From NCBI GenBank assembly GCA_964455685.1, contig CAYVZE010000044.1:1-23521 (forward strand): DNA of 23,521 nucleotides, in the 5' to 3' direction. This DNA is from ZC4RG30 sp964455685 (GTDB lineage Bacteria > Pseudomonadota > Gammaproteobacteria > Steroidobacterales > Steroidobacteraceae). A program made the translations under genes and the position numbers. Positions 15,085 to 21,791 of this stretch are shown one piece after another (position 1 is the first letter of the stretch; each line of letters opens with the position of its first letter). A model generated the notes under the pieces. The model was not told where the DNA came from and ran no database searches. It saw only the letters and a program-made list of their open reading frames with translations.

Positions 15085-16089
15085 TCAGTGCAGGAAACCC
15101 TGTACCAGCCAATAGGTCACGGCCGCCATCACGCCCGCGGCCGGGATGGTGATCACCCAGGCGATGGCAAGGCCGCCTGCGAGGTCCCAGCGCACGCGGC
15201 CAGGGTTCTGCGCCGCACCCGCGCCCAGGATGGCACCGGTGATGGTGTGCGTGGTCGAGACGGGGATGCCGAAGCCCGAGGCCACCGCCAGCGTGACGGC
15301 ACCGCCGGCGGAAGCGGCCGAACCGGAGGCCGGCGTCAGGCGCGAAAGGCGCTGCCCCATGGTCTTGATGATGCGCCAGCCGCCGCAAAGGGTACCGATG
15401 GCGATGGCGACGAAGCAGCTGACGACCACCCAGGACGGCAGGTGGTCCGGCGTGGCATAACCATGCGCCATCAGCAGCAGCCAGATGATGCCCATGGTCT
15501 TCTGCGCATCGTTGCTGCCATGGCCCAGGCTGTAGAAGGCGCTGGTCAGCAGCTGCGCACGCCGGAACCAGCGGTCCAGCTTGATCGGCGCCACGCGGAA
15601 GAAGATCCAGCTGATGCCCAGCATCAGCGCAGCGCCGATCAGCAGGCCCAGCGCCGGCGAGATCACGATGAAGGCCGCCACCTTGATGATGCCCGGCGCG
15701 AGCAGCGGCGCCGTGCCGGCCTTGGCCATGGCCGCGCCGATCATGCCGCCGATCAGCGCGTGGCTGGAGCTGGACGGGATGCCGTAGTACCAGGTGATCA
15801 CGTTCCAGGCGATCGCGCCCACCAGCGCGCCGCAGATCACCGCGCTGTCCACGAACCCCGGCTCGATGATGCCCTTGCCGATGGTCGCCGCGACCTTGGC
15901 CTCGAACACGTACATCGCCAGGAAGTTGAATAACGCCGCCCAGACCACCGCCTGGTAAGGCTTCAGCACGCGCGTCGACACGACGGTCGCGATCGAGTTC
16001 GCGGCGTCGTGGAAGCCGTTCATGAAGTCGAAGATGAGCGCCAGCGCAACCAGCGCCGCCAGCGTCAGGAAGACGGGATCGGTTGGCAT
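15085..16089 (-). CDS. pit: Low-affinity inorganic phosphate transporter (PiT family)
   Basis: This 334-residue inner-membrane phosphate:cation symporter of the PiT (PF01384) family has about ten hydrophobic segments in two related halves. The halves carry signature motifs DFMNGFHDAANS (21-32) and GHGSNDAQKT (189-198), and paired GIPSSSSHA (103-111) and GIPVSTTHT motifs from the inverted repeat of the fold. Length is normal for the short bacterial class. It starts 4 nt after the DUF47 stop, a standard arrangement in which the PhoU-like DUF47 protein regulates or assists the transporter. The Shine-Dalgarno is weak (TGACCTG), which suits translational coupling. Confidence 0.95.
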   Translation of the reverse strand: MPTDPVFLTLAALVALALIFDFMNGFHDAANSIATVVSTRVLKPYQAVVWAALFNFLAMYVFEAKVAATIGKGIIEPGFVDSAVICGALVGAIAWNVITWYYGIPSSSSHALIGGMIGAAMAKAGTAPLLAPGIIKVAAFIVISPALGLLIGAALMLGISWIFFRVAPIKLDRWFRRAQLLTSAFYSLGHGSNDAQKTMGIIWLLLMAHGYATPDHLPSWVVVSCFVAIAIGTLCGGWRIIKTMGQRLSRLTPASGSAASAGGAVTLAVASGFGIPVSTTHTITGAILGAGAAQNPGRVRWDLAGGLAIAWVITIPAAGVMAAVTYWLVQGFLH

Positions 16090-16093
16090 CAGG

Positions 16094-16735
16094 TCAGGCG
16101 TTCTGCAGGATCACGCTCTCGATGATGTTGGAGACGTCCTGGCACTTGTCCGTGGCCGCCTCCAGCAGTTCGTAGATGGCCTTGAGCTTGATCACCTGCC
16201 GGATGTCCCCTTCCTCGCGGAACAGCACCGACATGGCCGAGCGCATGACACGGTCGGCCTGGGATTCCATCTGGTCGATCTCGGCGCAGAGCTTCAGTGC
16301 CTCGGGGGCATTGCGCATGTTGTTCAGCAGCGCCACGGCCGACTGCATCCGCTCGCAGCCGTGCCGGAGCAGCGCCGCCAGCTCGACCGCGTGGGGCGTC
16401 ACCACGTGCACGTCGTAGAGGTGCAGCGACTCGGCCGCGTCCTGCATCAGGTCGAGCACGTCGTCCATGCGCGAGATCAACCGGTGGATGTCGTCGCGGT
16501 CGAGCGGCGTCACGAACATGGTCTGCAGCAGCGCGACGGTCTCGTGGGTGATGCCGTCGGCACGGTGCTCGAGGTCGTTGATGCGGTCGATGAGTGCGGA
16601 ACGCCCGGCGGTGTCGGCGTAACGGGTCAGGAGTTCGTGGAGGACGCCGCTGGCCTCGGCGATCAGGCTGGCATGCTGGTTGAAGAGGTCGAAGAAGCGA
16701 CCCTCGCGCGGGGCCAGCTTGGCAATGAAGTTCAT
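16094..16735 (-). CDS. DUF47 / PhoU-like phosphate transport accessory protein
   Basis: The 213-residue helical cytoplasmic protein belongs to the DUF47 (TIGR00153, YkaA-like) family. The N terminus contains APREGRFFDLFNQHA. Helices carry charged motifs such as DLEHRADGITHETVALL and ISRMDDVLDLMQDAAESL, matching the E..AD and D..D metal-cluster motifs of PhoU-like folds. It precedes pit by 4 nt and is probably the first gene of that operon. ATG 16735 matches the family start, although no Shine-Dalgarno is evident. The leader contains a CGCGTC/GACGCG hairpin (16751-16767) and a TAATAAT -10-like element on the minus strand (16775-16781). Confidence 0.93.
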   Translation of the reverse strand: MNFIAKLAPREGRFFDLFNQHASLIAEASGVLHELLTRYADTAGRSALIDRINDLEHRADGITHETVALLQTMFVTPLDRDDIHRLISRMDDVLDLMQDAAESLHLYDVHVVTPHAVELAALLRHGCERMQSAVALLNNMRNAPEALKLCAEIDQMESQADRVMRSAMSVLFREEGDIRQVIKLKAIYELLEAATDKCQDVSNIIESVILQNA

Positions 16736-17171
16736 GCGTTGTTTCGACGGCGCGTCCCAGAGACGCGGGGGCGGATTATTACATCATCGGCCCCTCGGGA
16801 AAGGCCTGATGACCGCATCCGGCGACGCGGGAAATGCGCCCCGGCAACGCCCTTTTCTGGTGCCACGGAGAGCGTTTCTCGAAGGCGAATGCCGCCCCTC
16901 GAACAGATGCCTGACCGCCCGGCCGGGCCAGCCCACGCGGCTTTTCCGCGGGCCTGGCGCCTTCTTTCCCCGGTGCCGCCCGCCGCGAGGCCGCCCCGGG
17001 CCTCGTTACCTGTCAAATGCCGCGGAAGACCCTGGGGTGGGACCGGCCCGCCCGCGCCCGGACCGGGTACGCCGACAGCGCCTGCCTGCGGCAGAATCTG
17101 GCCACGGCGCGGCGGCCGCACGCATCGCTGCCAGCACGGCGGGCCCAGGGGAAACCGCGGCAGGAGGGAGC
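16736..17171. other. 436-bp intergenic region without a convincing gene
   Basis: This is the longest gene-free stretch in the window, between the divergent DUF47 and GNAT-like genes. Apart from the DUF47 leader elements it holds a hairpin CGCGG-CTTTT-CCGCG (16936-16950) followed by a pyrimidine-rich patch, and a CAGAAT (17092-17097) that could be a weak -10 for the GNAT-like gene. Frames crossing it have the Arg/Pro/Gly-rich composition of GC-driven shadows. No RNA gene was recognised. Confidence 0.55.
16775..16781 (-). promoter_or_regulatory. Candidate -10 element of the DUF47-pit operon
   Basis: TAATAAT on the minus strand stands out in GC-rich surroundings, 40 bp upstream of the DUF47 start. 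The -35 region is poor (TTTCCC at 15-16 bp). No convincing Pho box was seen. The hairpin at 16751-16767 would lie in the leader of this transcript. Confidence 0.4.
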
Positions 17172-17477
17172 ATGGACCAGCAGACCCCGGCGGACGGGCA
17201 TATCACTCGCAACGAGGCGGGCCATCGCGGCGGATTCATCTACACGCGCGATGGCCGGCGCCTGGCCGAGATGACCTACAGCCGCAGCAGCGACTCGCTG
17301 ATCATCATCGACCACACCGAAGTGGACGACAGCCTGAAGGGCCAGGGCATCGCGCGCCGGCTGCTCGATGCGCTGGTGGCCTGGGCGCGCGAAACCGGCA
17401 CGAAGGTGATGGCCACCTGCCCCTATGCCCGAGCGCAGTTCGCGAAGGATCCCTCGATCCGCGACGTGCTGGCCTGA
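17172..17477 (+). CDS. Small GNAT-like N-acetyltransferase (COG2388 / YjdJ type)
   Basis: This 101-residue protein contains the minimal GNAT core of the COG2388 group: beta strands (GGFIYTRDGRRLAEMTY; SLIIIDHTEV), the acetyl-CoA loop GQGIARRLLDALVAWARE and the closing strand TKVMATCPYARAQF. Proteins of this size have a narrow acceptor pocket and no well-established substrate. ATG 17172 is chosen for AGGAGGGAG directly upstream; the frame is open back to 16680, but that extension has shadow composition. It stands alone between a long spacer and the exported-protein operon, with two hairpins after it. Confidence 0.87.
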   Translation: MDQQTPADGHITRNEAGHRGGFIYTRDGRRLAEMTYSRSSDSLIIIDHTEVDDSLKGQGIARRLLDALVAWARETGTKVMATCPYARAQFAKDPSIRDVLA

Positions 17478-17503
17478 TTGCTGCATCTGCGCCGCGACAT
17501 GCA

Positions 17504-17523
17504 CCGCAGTTGCACCACTGCGG
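17504..17523 (+). terminator. Hairpin after the GNAT-like gene
   Basis: A perfect 7-bp inverted repeat (CCGCAGT/ACTGCGG) with a 6-nt loop lies 26 bp after the stop. There is no U-tract, so it would be at most an imperfect terminator or a stabilising 3' structure. Confidence 0.35.
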
Positions 17524-17534
17524 CAGCTTCCCGT

Positions 17535-17557
17535 AAAAAGGGGGCCACCGGCCCTTT
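17535..17557 (-). terminator. GC-rich hairpin with a U-tract on the minus-strand side
   Basis: The stem 17539-17546/17550-17557 (8 pairs with two G-U, loop ACC) is flanked on the left by five A residues. Transcribed leftward, it reads as a stem followed by TTTTT, a proper rho-independent terminator. Rightward it has only TTT. No leftward gene lies immediately to its right, so it may block antisense readthrough or act weakly for the GNAT-like gene. Confidence 0.4.
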
Positions 17558-17579
17558 AGAACAATAAACGGGGGGAGAG

Positions 17580-17984
17580 ATGTCGGCCGCAGTCCGCAAC
17601 ATCCGGATGCTTCTGGCCAGGACCATCCTGGCTGCAGCCCTGCTGCCCCTGCCTGCACCAGCGCACCACTCCACGGTCAACTTCGACATGTCGAAGTCGG
17701 TCAGCGTGACAGGCACGGTCACCTACTTCGCCTTCACCAACCCGCACTCCTACTTCGACATGGACGTGGTCGACAAGTCCGGCAAGGTAAAGCCGCACAA
17801 GGTGTTCACGCTGGCCCGCGTGGTCATGGTCCGCAATGAATGGAAGCCCGGTGACCTGAAGGTCGGCGACAAGGTGACGGTGACCGGCAATCCCGACCGC
17901 AACGACCCGACGTACCTGTACCTGCGATCCATCGTGTTCGCGGACGGCAGGACGTGGAACCAGGACAGGGTCATCGAGCGATGA
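17580..17984 (+). CDS. DUF6152 family exported protein
   Basis: The 134-residue product has a Sec signal peptide (about 1-28, ending PAPA). Hallmarks of DUF6152 follow: HHSTVNFDMSKSVSVTGTV just after cleavage, NPHSYFDMDVVDKSGK in the middle, and a closing W.PGDLKVGDKVTVTGNPDRND segment. The mature part looks like a small beta-barrel (OB-like) periplasmic domain. The HHS motif at the mature N terminus invites a metal-ligand reading, but none is established. GGGGGGAGAG precedes the ATG. The stop overlaps the next start (ATGA), making it the first gene of a three-gene operon of exported proteins. Confidence 0.85.
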   Translation: MSAAVRNIRMLLARTILAAALLPLPAPAHHSTVNFDMSKSVSVTGTVTYFAFTNPHSYFDMDVVDKSGKVKPHKVFTLARVVMVRNEWKPGDLKVGDKVTVTGNPDRNDPTYLYLRSIVFADGRTWNQDRVIER

Positions 17985-18715
17985 GGGCTGCATCGCTGGC
18001 GCTGGGGCTGGTGCTCGTCGCAGGCCTCGGTGGCTGCGGGCAGCAACAGGACGCGGGCCTTGCCGACCTGGCGGGCATCTGGCTTCCCGACCCGCATGGT
18101 GCGGAACCCTGGCCGGCGGAACTGCCGCTCACGCCGGCGGCGCGCGAGGCCATGGCGAACTTCGACCCGGTCGAGCACGACCCAACCACCTTCTGCATGC
18201 CGCTGGGCACGCCGCGCAACATGCTGCAGACCGAGTATCCGATCGAGGTCGCGCAGACGCCGGAGCGCGTGGTGATCGTGGTGCAGCCGAACCTCGCCAA
18301 CGCGGAAGTGCGCCGCATCCACCTGGACAGCCCCTTCCCGGATGAACTGGATCCCTCCTGGTTCGGCACTTCGCGCGGCCGCTGGGAAGGCTCGACGCTG
18401 GTAGTGGAGACCATCGGCCTGCGCCCGGATGCGCCCGTCACGGCCCAGGGGCTCACGCACAGCACGGACCTGCGGGTGGTGGAACGCTTCAGCGTGACCC
18501 GCGATGAACACGGCCAGCGCGTGCTCATCGACGAGATCGAACTGCACGACCCGCAGGCCTACGAGGCGCCGCTGAAGACCCGGCGCAAGTTCGTGTGGGC
18601 TCCGCTCGCGACGCTGCGCGAGCCCGCCTGCGTGGAGCTGCAGTGGATCGACAAGCTCTGGCGCGACCGCCTGCGTGAACACGCCGAAGCCGCGCGGTCG
18701 GGGAGGTCGGGATGA
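17981..18715 (+). CDS. Exported lipoprotein, first of two tandem paralogues
   Basis: The 244-residue product has a lipoprotein signal with lipobox LGGC (Cys19). The mature protein opens LAGIWLPDPHG and carries FCMPLGTPRN (Cys72), EYPIEVAQTPERVVIVVQ, VRRIHLDS, GRWEGSTLVVETIGL, DLRVVERF and LIDEIELHDP. These blocks recur in the same order in the next gene. I recognise this as a widespread family of secreted hypotheticals (W.P...C.P...YP.E..QT...RR......G.WEG.TLVV.T.G) in proteobacteria and acidobacteria, often beside DUF6152, but know of no assigned function. Start ATG 17981 is fixed by the ATGA overlap and the lipobox; an in-frame ATG 27 bp upstream would spoil the signal peptide. Confidence 0.83.
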   Translation: MRAASLALGLVLVAGLGGCGQQQDAGLADLAGIWLPDPHGAEPWPAELPLTPAAREAMANFDPVEHDPTTFCMPLGTPRNMLQTEYPIEVAQTPERVVIVVQPNLANAEVRRIHLDSPFPDELDPSWFGTSRGRWEGSTLVVETIGLRPDAPVTAQGLTHSTDLRVVERFSVTRDEHGQRVLIDEIELHDPQAYEAPLKTRRKFVWAPLATLREPACVELQWIDKLWRDRLREHAEAARSGRSG

Positions 18716-19494
18716 ACCGCGGCAAGAACACCCTTCGCCGGGCCTCGCTGCCCGCCCTGGCGCTGCTTGCCGCGGCGCTGGGCGCCTCCGCGCTGGCCGG
18801 GCGCCTGCTGCCGGCGGCCAGTGCCGCCCAGGAACCGCAAGCCGCAAGGCCCGACCTCTCCGGCGTGTGGCTGCCCAATGCGCGGGCCAGCGCCCGCTGG
18901 CCCGATCCGCGGCCCTACACGAAGGCCATGCTCGAGAAGCGCGCCCAGTGGGACAAGGAGACCGCGCCCATCGACTTCACGCGGGACGATGACTACACCT
19001 CGTGCATGGCCTATCGCCTGCCCTACCTGCTGACCACCATCACGCAGTATCCCTTCGAGATCCTGCAGACGGACAAGCGCATCTACGTCTTCACCGAGGT
19101 ATTCGGCCAGGTGCGGCGCATCGACCTTGCAAAGCCGCCGGCCATCGGCGAAGACCTGCCATCGCGCGTCGGCCGGTCCTACGCGCGATGGGAAGGCTCA
19201 CAGCTGGTGGTCGAGACCACCAACATCCTTCCCGACAGCGAAGGCGGCCGCTATCCCAGCAGCCCGAAGCTGCGGGTCATCGAGCGGCTCTCGATCGAAC
19301 CGGCGGAAGGCGGCGGCCGGCAGCTCATCAACGAAATCACCATCGACGATCCACCGGTGTACGAGGAACCGGTGACCATACGCATGGTGTTCAAGGAAGC
19401 GCCGGCGGGCGTCGGGGTCGGCGAATACATCTGCCCGCAGGACATCTGGGACCAGCACCTGGACGGGAGCTCGAGCCGGATTCCATGGCGGTAG
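18712..19494 (+). CDS. Exported protein, second tandem paralogue
   Basis: The 260-residue product has an N-terminal signal or anchor (about 10-38, LPALALLAAALGASALAGRL...ASA) without a lipobox, so it is likely periplasmic or membrane-anchored. The mature part parallels the preceding protein: DLSGVWLPN, TSCMAYRLP (Cys98), QYPFEILQTDKRIYVF, VRRIDLA, ARWEGSQLVVETTNIL, LRVIERLSI, LINEITIDDPPVYEEP and a late EYICPQDIW (Cys241). The two Cys positions correspond to Cys72 and Cys217 of its neighbour. It overlaps that gene by 4 nt (ATGA), so all three exported proteins should be made together. Function unknown. Confidence 0.83.
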   Translation: MNRGKNTLRRASLPALALLAAALGASALAGRLLPAASAAQEPQAARPDLSGVWLPNARASARWPDPRPYTKAMLEKRAQWDKETAPIDFTRDDDYTSCMAYRLPYLLTTITQYPFEILQTDKRIYVFTEVFGQVRRIDLAKPPAIGEDLPSRVGRSYARWEGSQLVVETTNILPDSEGGRYPSSPKLRVIERLSIEPAEGGGRQLINEITIDDPPVYEEPVTIRMVFKEAPAGVGVGEYICPQDIWDQHLDGSSSRIPWR

Positions 19495-19574
19495 GTGCCC
19501 GGGGCCTCTGGCTCATGCGACGCATGGGCGCCGCTGCGGGCAATCTCGAAGAAGGAACTGCTGCATCACCTGGA

Positions 19575-19634
19575 CCGCGTGCCATTGCAGGCACGCGGCC
19601 AGGGCAGCAAGCGGGCCGCGCGGACCCGCGCGGC
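19575..19634. terminator. Two tandem GC hairpins between convergent genes
   Basis: The 143-bp convergent spacer contains a perfect 9-bp stem (19575-19583/19590-19598, loop ATTGCA). A perfect 8-bp stem follows (19615-19622/19627-19634, loop GACC), ending 3 bp from the cytochrome c' stop. Neither has a U-tract. They probably end or protect the 3' ends of both transcripts. Confidence 0.5.
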
Positions 19635-19637
19635 TGA

Positions 19638-20129
19638 TCAGCGACCGGCCGGCTTGGCGCGGTAGGCATCGTGGCAGGCGCCGCAGGCGCGACCCACCTC
19701 ACCCGCGGCAGCCACCGTGGCAGCGCGATCGCCGCCCTTGGCGGCAGCGGACAGCGAGGCAGCAGCCTTCACCAGCGCGTCGGCCTTGCCGCCGAAATCG
19801 GCCTTGCTCTCCCAGATGCCGTCGAGCGCGGCCGTGGTGAGGTCCTTGAACTCACGGGTATCGCGCTCGAACAGCTCCGGGATCATGCCGGCGAGGACCT
19901 CGATGCGGCCGGCATTGCGGGCCACCACCTCGGCATCGAAGGGAGCCTGCTGGTTGCGCATCAGGCCGCTGATCGGGCCGAACTGCTGGGCAATCAGCTT
20001 GAACACGGCCTGGCGGTTCTCGATGGCGGACTTGGCCTGCGCCTCCGGCGACGGGGCGCCCTGGGAAATGGCCAGGGTCGAAGCCAGCGCCAGCGCAGCC
20101 GTGGCACCAATGCGAATCAGACGATTCAT
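19638..20129 (-). CDS. Cytochrome c' (class II cytochrome c)
   Basis: This 163-residue periplasmic haem protein has a Sec signal peptide (about 1-25). A four-helix-bundle sequence follows (AIENRQAVFKLIAQQFGPI; RNAGRIEVLAGMIPELFE; TTAALDGIWESKADFGGKADAL), with the C-terminal covalent haem motif CGACH (Cys149-His153) followed by DAYRAK. The haem motif at the C terminus, not the N terminus, defines class II. Such proteins bind NO or CO at a five-coordinate haem and may relieve nitrosative stress. ATG 20129 is chosen for GGGAGGCTC upstream and the signal peptide; the longer frame upstream is a shadow. A TCCGGC/GCCGGA hairpin (20231-20245) lies in its 151-bp leader region. Confidence 0.93.
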   Translation of the reverse strand: MNRLIRIGATAALALASTLAISQGAPSPEAQAKSAIENRQAVFKLIAQQFGPISGLMRNQQAPFDAEVVARNAGRIEVLAGMIPELFERDTREFKDLTTAALDGIWESKADFGGKADALVKAAASLSAAAKGGDRAATVAAAGEVGRACGACHDAYRAKPAGR

Positions 20130-20280
20130 GTGAGCCTCCCTTCCAGTTGTAATCGGTTGGATCCGGTAAAGACCTTTCGGCGGACTGTAGCAGGATGGGG
20201 GGCGGGCTACATCCCCAGGCCTGTTCGCATTCCGGCGATGCCGGACCGGGGATGGCGGCAGCAATGGAATGATCCCGGCC

Positions 20281-20763
20281 TCAGTGGTGATGCCCGCCCG
20301 GCCCGTGCACATGCTGGTGCTCCAGCTCTTCGTCGCTGGCCGCGCGCACGTCCACGATCTCGATGTCGAAGAACAGGTCCTTGCCGGCCAGCGGATGATT
20401 GCCATCCACGGTGACGGCGTCCGGGCCGACCTCGGTCACGATCACTTCGAGCTGGCCGCCGGCCCGCGTCCGTGCCGTCAGCGTCATGCCTTCGCGCAGG
20501 TCGGGAATGCCGGCCAGGGCCTCACGCGGCACCTTCATGATCCGGCCCGAGTCGTACTCGCCATACCCGTCCACCGGCAGCACGTGCACCTGCAGTTTCT
20601 CGCCCGAGGACTTGCCGGTCAGTTCGCGCTCCAGGCCCGGGACGATCTGCCCGTAGCCATGGAGGTAAGCCAGCGGCTCACCGTCGGAGCGGTCGATGAT
20701 GGTACCGGCCGCATCTTTCAGGGTGTAGTGGAAGGAGACGACCGAATCCTGGGCGATTTTCAT
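20281..20763 (-). CDS. slyD: SlyD-like FKBP-type peptidyl-prolyl isomerase
   Basis: This 160-residue cytoplasmic prolyl isomerase/chaperone has an FKBP part opening MKIAQDSVVSFHYTLKDAAG and containing GYGQIVPGLERELTGKSSGE. The insert-in-flap chaperone domain (about 70-125) follows, then the diagnostic return segment VDGNHPLAGKDLFFDIEIVDV. The C-terminal tail is His-rich (EHQHVHGPGGHHH), as in metal-binding SlyD proteins that take part in nickel handling. ATG 20763 matches the family start; its ribosome site is weak (GCAGG), and the in-frame upstream ATG adds a non-family extension. The minus-strand leader has TAGACT as a possible -10. Confidence 0.93.
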   Translation of the reverse strand: MKIAQDSVVSFHYTLKDAAGTIIDRSDGEPLAYLHGYGQIVPGLERELTGKSSGEKLQVHVLPVDGYGEYDSGRIMKVPREALAGIPDLREGMTLTARTRAGGQLEVIVTEVGPDAVTVDGNHPLAGKDLFFDIEIVDVRAASDEELEHQHVHGPGGHHH

Positions 20764-20848
20764 GGGGAGCCTGCGAGGCAAGAAAGGGATAGGCGAGTCT
20801 AGCCCATTCCCTCCTCCTCGATGCCGCAGACTGCACTGCGTCAAGACC

Positions 20849-21115
20849 TCAATCCGCCATGAGGCCCTGTTCGCTGCGTTCCGCCCCGGCAGCCACGAAA
20901 GCCAGGTCGCGGAAATCCACCTTGTGGAGGTCGAATTTCCTCGCGGCCGCCATCATGCGCACCAGCGCCTGCCCGATGGGCATCGCGGGCTTCGTCCCGC
21001 CGGGCTTGAGCTTGTGGAACCGCACGGGATTGATGCGCGCCACCACATAGGTGCGCAGGCAGGGCGACTTCATGCCGCGCGCCTGCAGGCGTGCAACGAT
21101 GCGCTTGGCCATCAT
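20849..21115 (-). CDS. 88-residue basic protein, unrecognised
   Basis: This short product reads MMAKRIVARLQARGMKSP, continues CLRTYVVARINPVRFHKLK, then GTKPAMPIGQALVRMMAAARKFD and ends in an acidic tail. The composition is that of a real, compact basic protein rather than a GC shadow (varied hydrophobics, YVVARINPVRF, KFDLHKVDFRDLAF). It resembles short hypotheticals I have seen annotated only loosely in gammaproteobacteria, sometimes as ParB-like, and I do not assign a function. The start is uncertain: ATG 21115 and 21112 lack a good Shine-Dalgarno, and the frame is open further upstream. It is codirectional with slyD and divergent from the DUF6265 gene. Confidence 0.6.
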   Translation of the reverse strand: MMAKRIVARLQARGMKSPCLRTYVVARINPVRFHKLKPGGTKPAMPIGQALVRMMAAARKFDLHKVDFRDLAFVAAGAERSEQGLMAD

Positions 21116-21236
21116 CGGGATGGTAAGTCCGGAGCCGATCGTCCCTAAAGCGAACGGCCGTGGCACCGGCTGGACAGCCCTTCCCGCCCGGGGCAATCTC
21201 GCCCCAGCGTTCACTGCCATCGAGGAAGGACATCCC

Positions 21237-21716
21237 GTGCGAATCCATCGTCTGATCACCCCGGTCGCCCTCGCCTTCGCTGCCAGCACCACCCTCGCCG
21301 GCCCGCCGGCGAAAGTCACCGACCTCGCCTGGATGACGGGCACCTGGTCCGCCCCGCTCGGCCCCAGCACGCTGGAGGAGAACTGGATCGCGCCCGCCAA
21401 CGGCAGCATCGCCTCGATGGTGCGCATGACCGGCCCCAACGGCGTGGCCATGTGGGAGGTCATCACCATCGAGGAGAAGGACGGCTCGCTGGTGATGAAC
21501 ATCCAGCAGTGGGATGCCGGCTTCAAGCCGCGCTCGCCCGAGGCACAGAAGATGGAGCTGGCCGAGATCGGCGAGAAGCGCGTGAAGTTCGTTGCCGTCA
21601 CCGACGGCGCATTCAAGAACCTCGCCTACAGCCTGGGTGCCGATGGATCCTTCAACATCGAGGGCGAGCAGGCCGGCGGCAACGTGGCGAAGCTGGTGCT
21701 GAAGGGCAAGCAGTAA
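21237..21716 (+). CDS. DUF6265 family secreted protein
   Basis: The 159-residue product starts at GTG 21237, preceded by AGGAAGGA seven bases upstream. The signal peptide is RIHRLITPVALAFAASTTLA. The mature part shows DUF6265/lipocalin-like landmarks: DLAWMTGTW near its start, LEENWIAPANGSIASMVRM, MWEVITIEEKDGSLVM, VKFVAVTDGAFKNLAYSL and a closing NIEGEQAGG. These proteins are thought to form small periplasmic beta-barrels; ligand and role are unknown. The frame is open back to 21051, but that extension lacks a leader and overlaps the divergent gene. A strong terminator follows 20 bp after the stop. Confidence 0.85.
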   Translation: MRIHRLITPVALAFAASTTLAGPPAKVTDLAWMTGTWSAPLGPSTLEENWIAPANGSIASMVRMTGPNGVAMWEVITIEEKDGSLVMNIQQWDAGFKPRSPEAQKMELAEIGEKRVKFVAVTDGAFKNLAYSLGADGSFNIEGEQAGGNVAKLVLKGKQ

Positions 21717-21735
21717 GGATCGACTTCCTCGCAAC

Positions 21736-21769
21736 AAAAAAGCCCCCGGCTCACACCGGGGGCTTTTTT
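21736..21769. terminator. Strong bidirectional rho-independent terminator
   Basis: A 14-bp perfect inverted repeat (AAAAAAGCCCCCGG with CCGGGGGCTTTTTT) with a CTCACA loop lies between the convergent DUF6265 gene and the CEMIP-like gene. The GC stem flanked by A6 and T6 makes it functional in both directions. Confidence 0.95.
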
Positions 21770-21791
21770 CATTCCGTCGTGGAGACGGCGC

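Noticed and set aside
16732..17121. 129-residue minus-strand frame in the 436-bp spacer
   Set aside because: Its Arg/Gly/Pro-rich composition, absence of a ribosome site and lack of any family resemblance mark it as a non-coding shadow.
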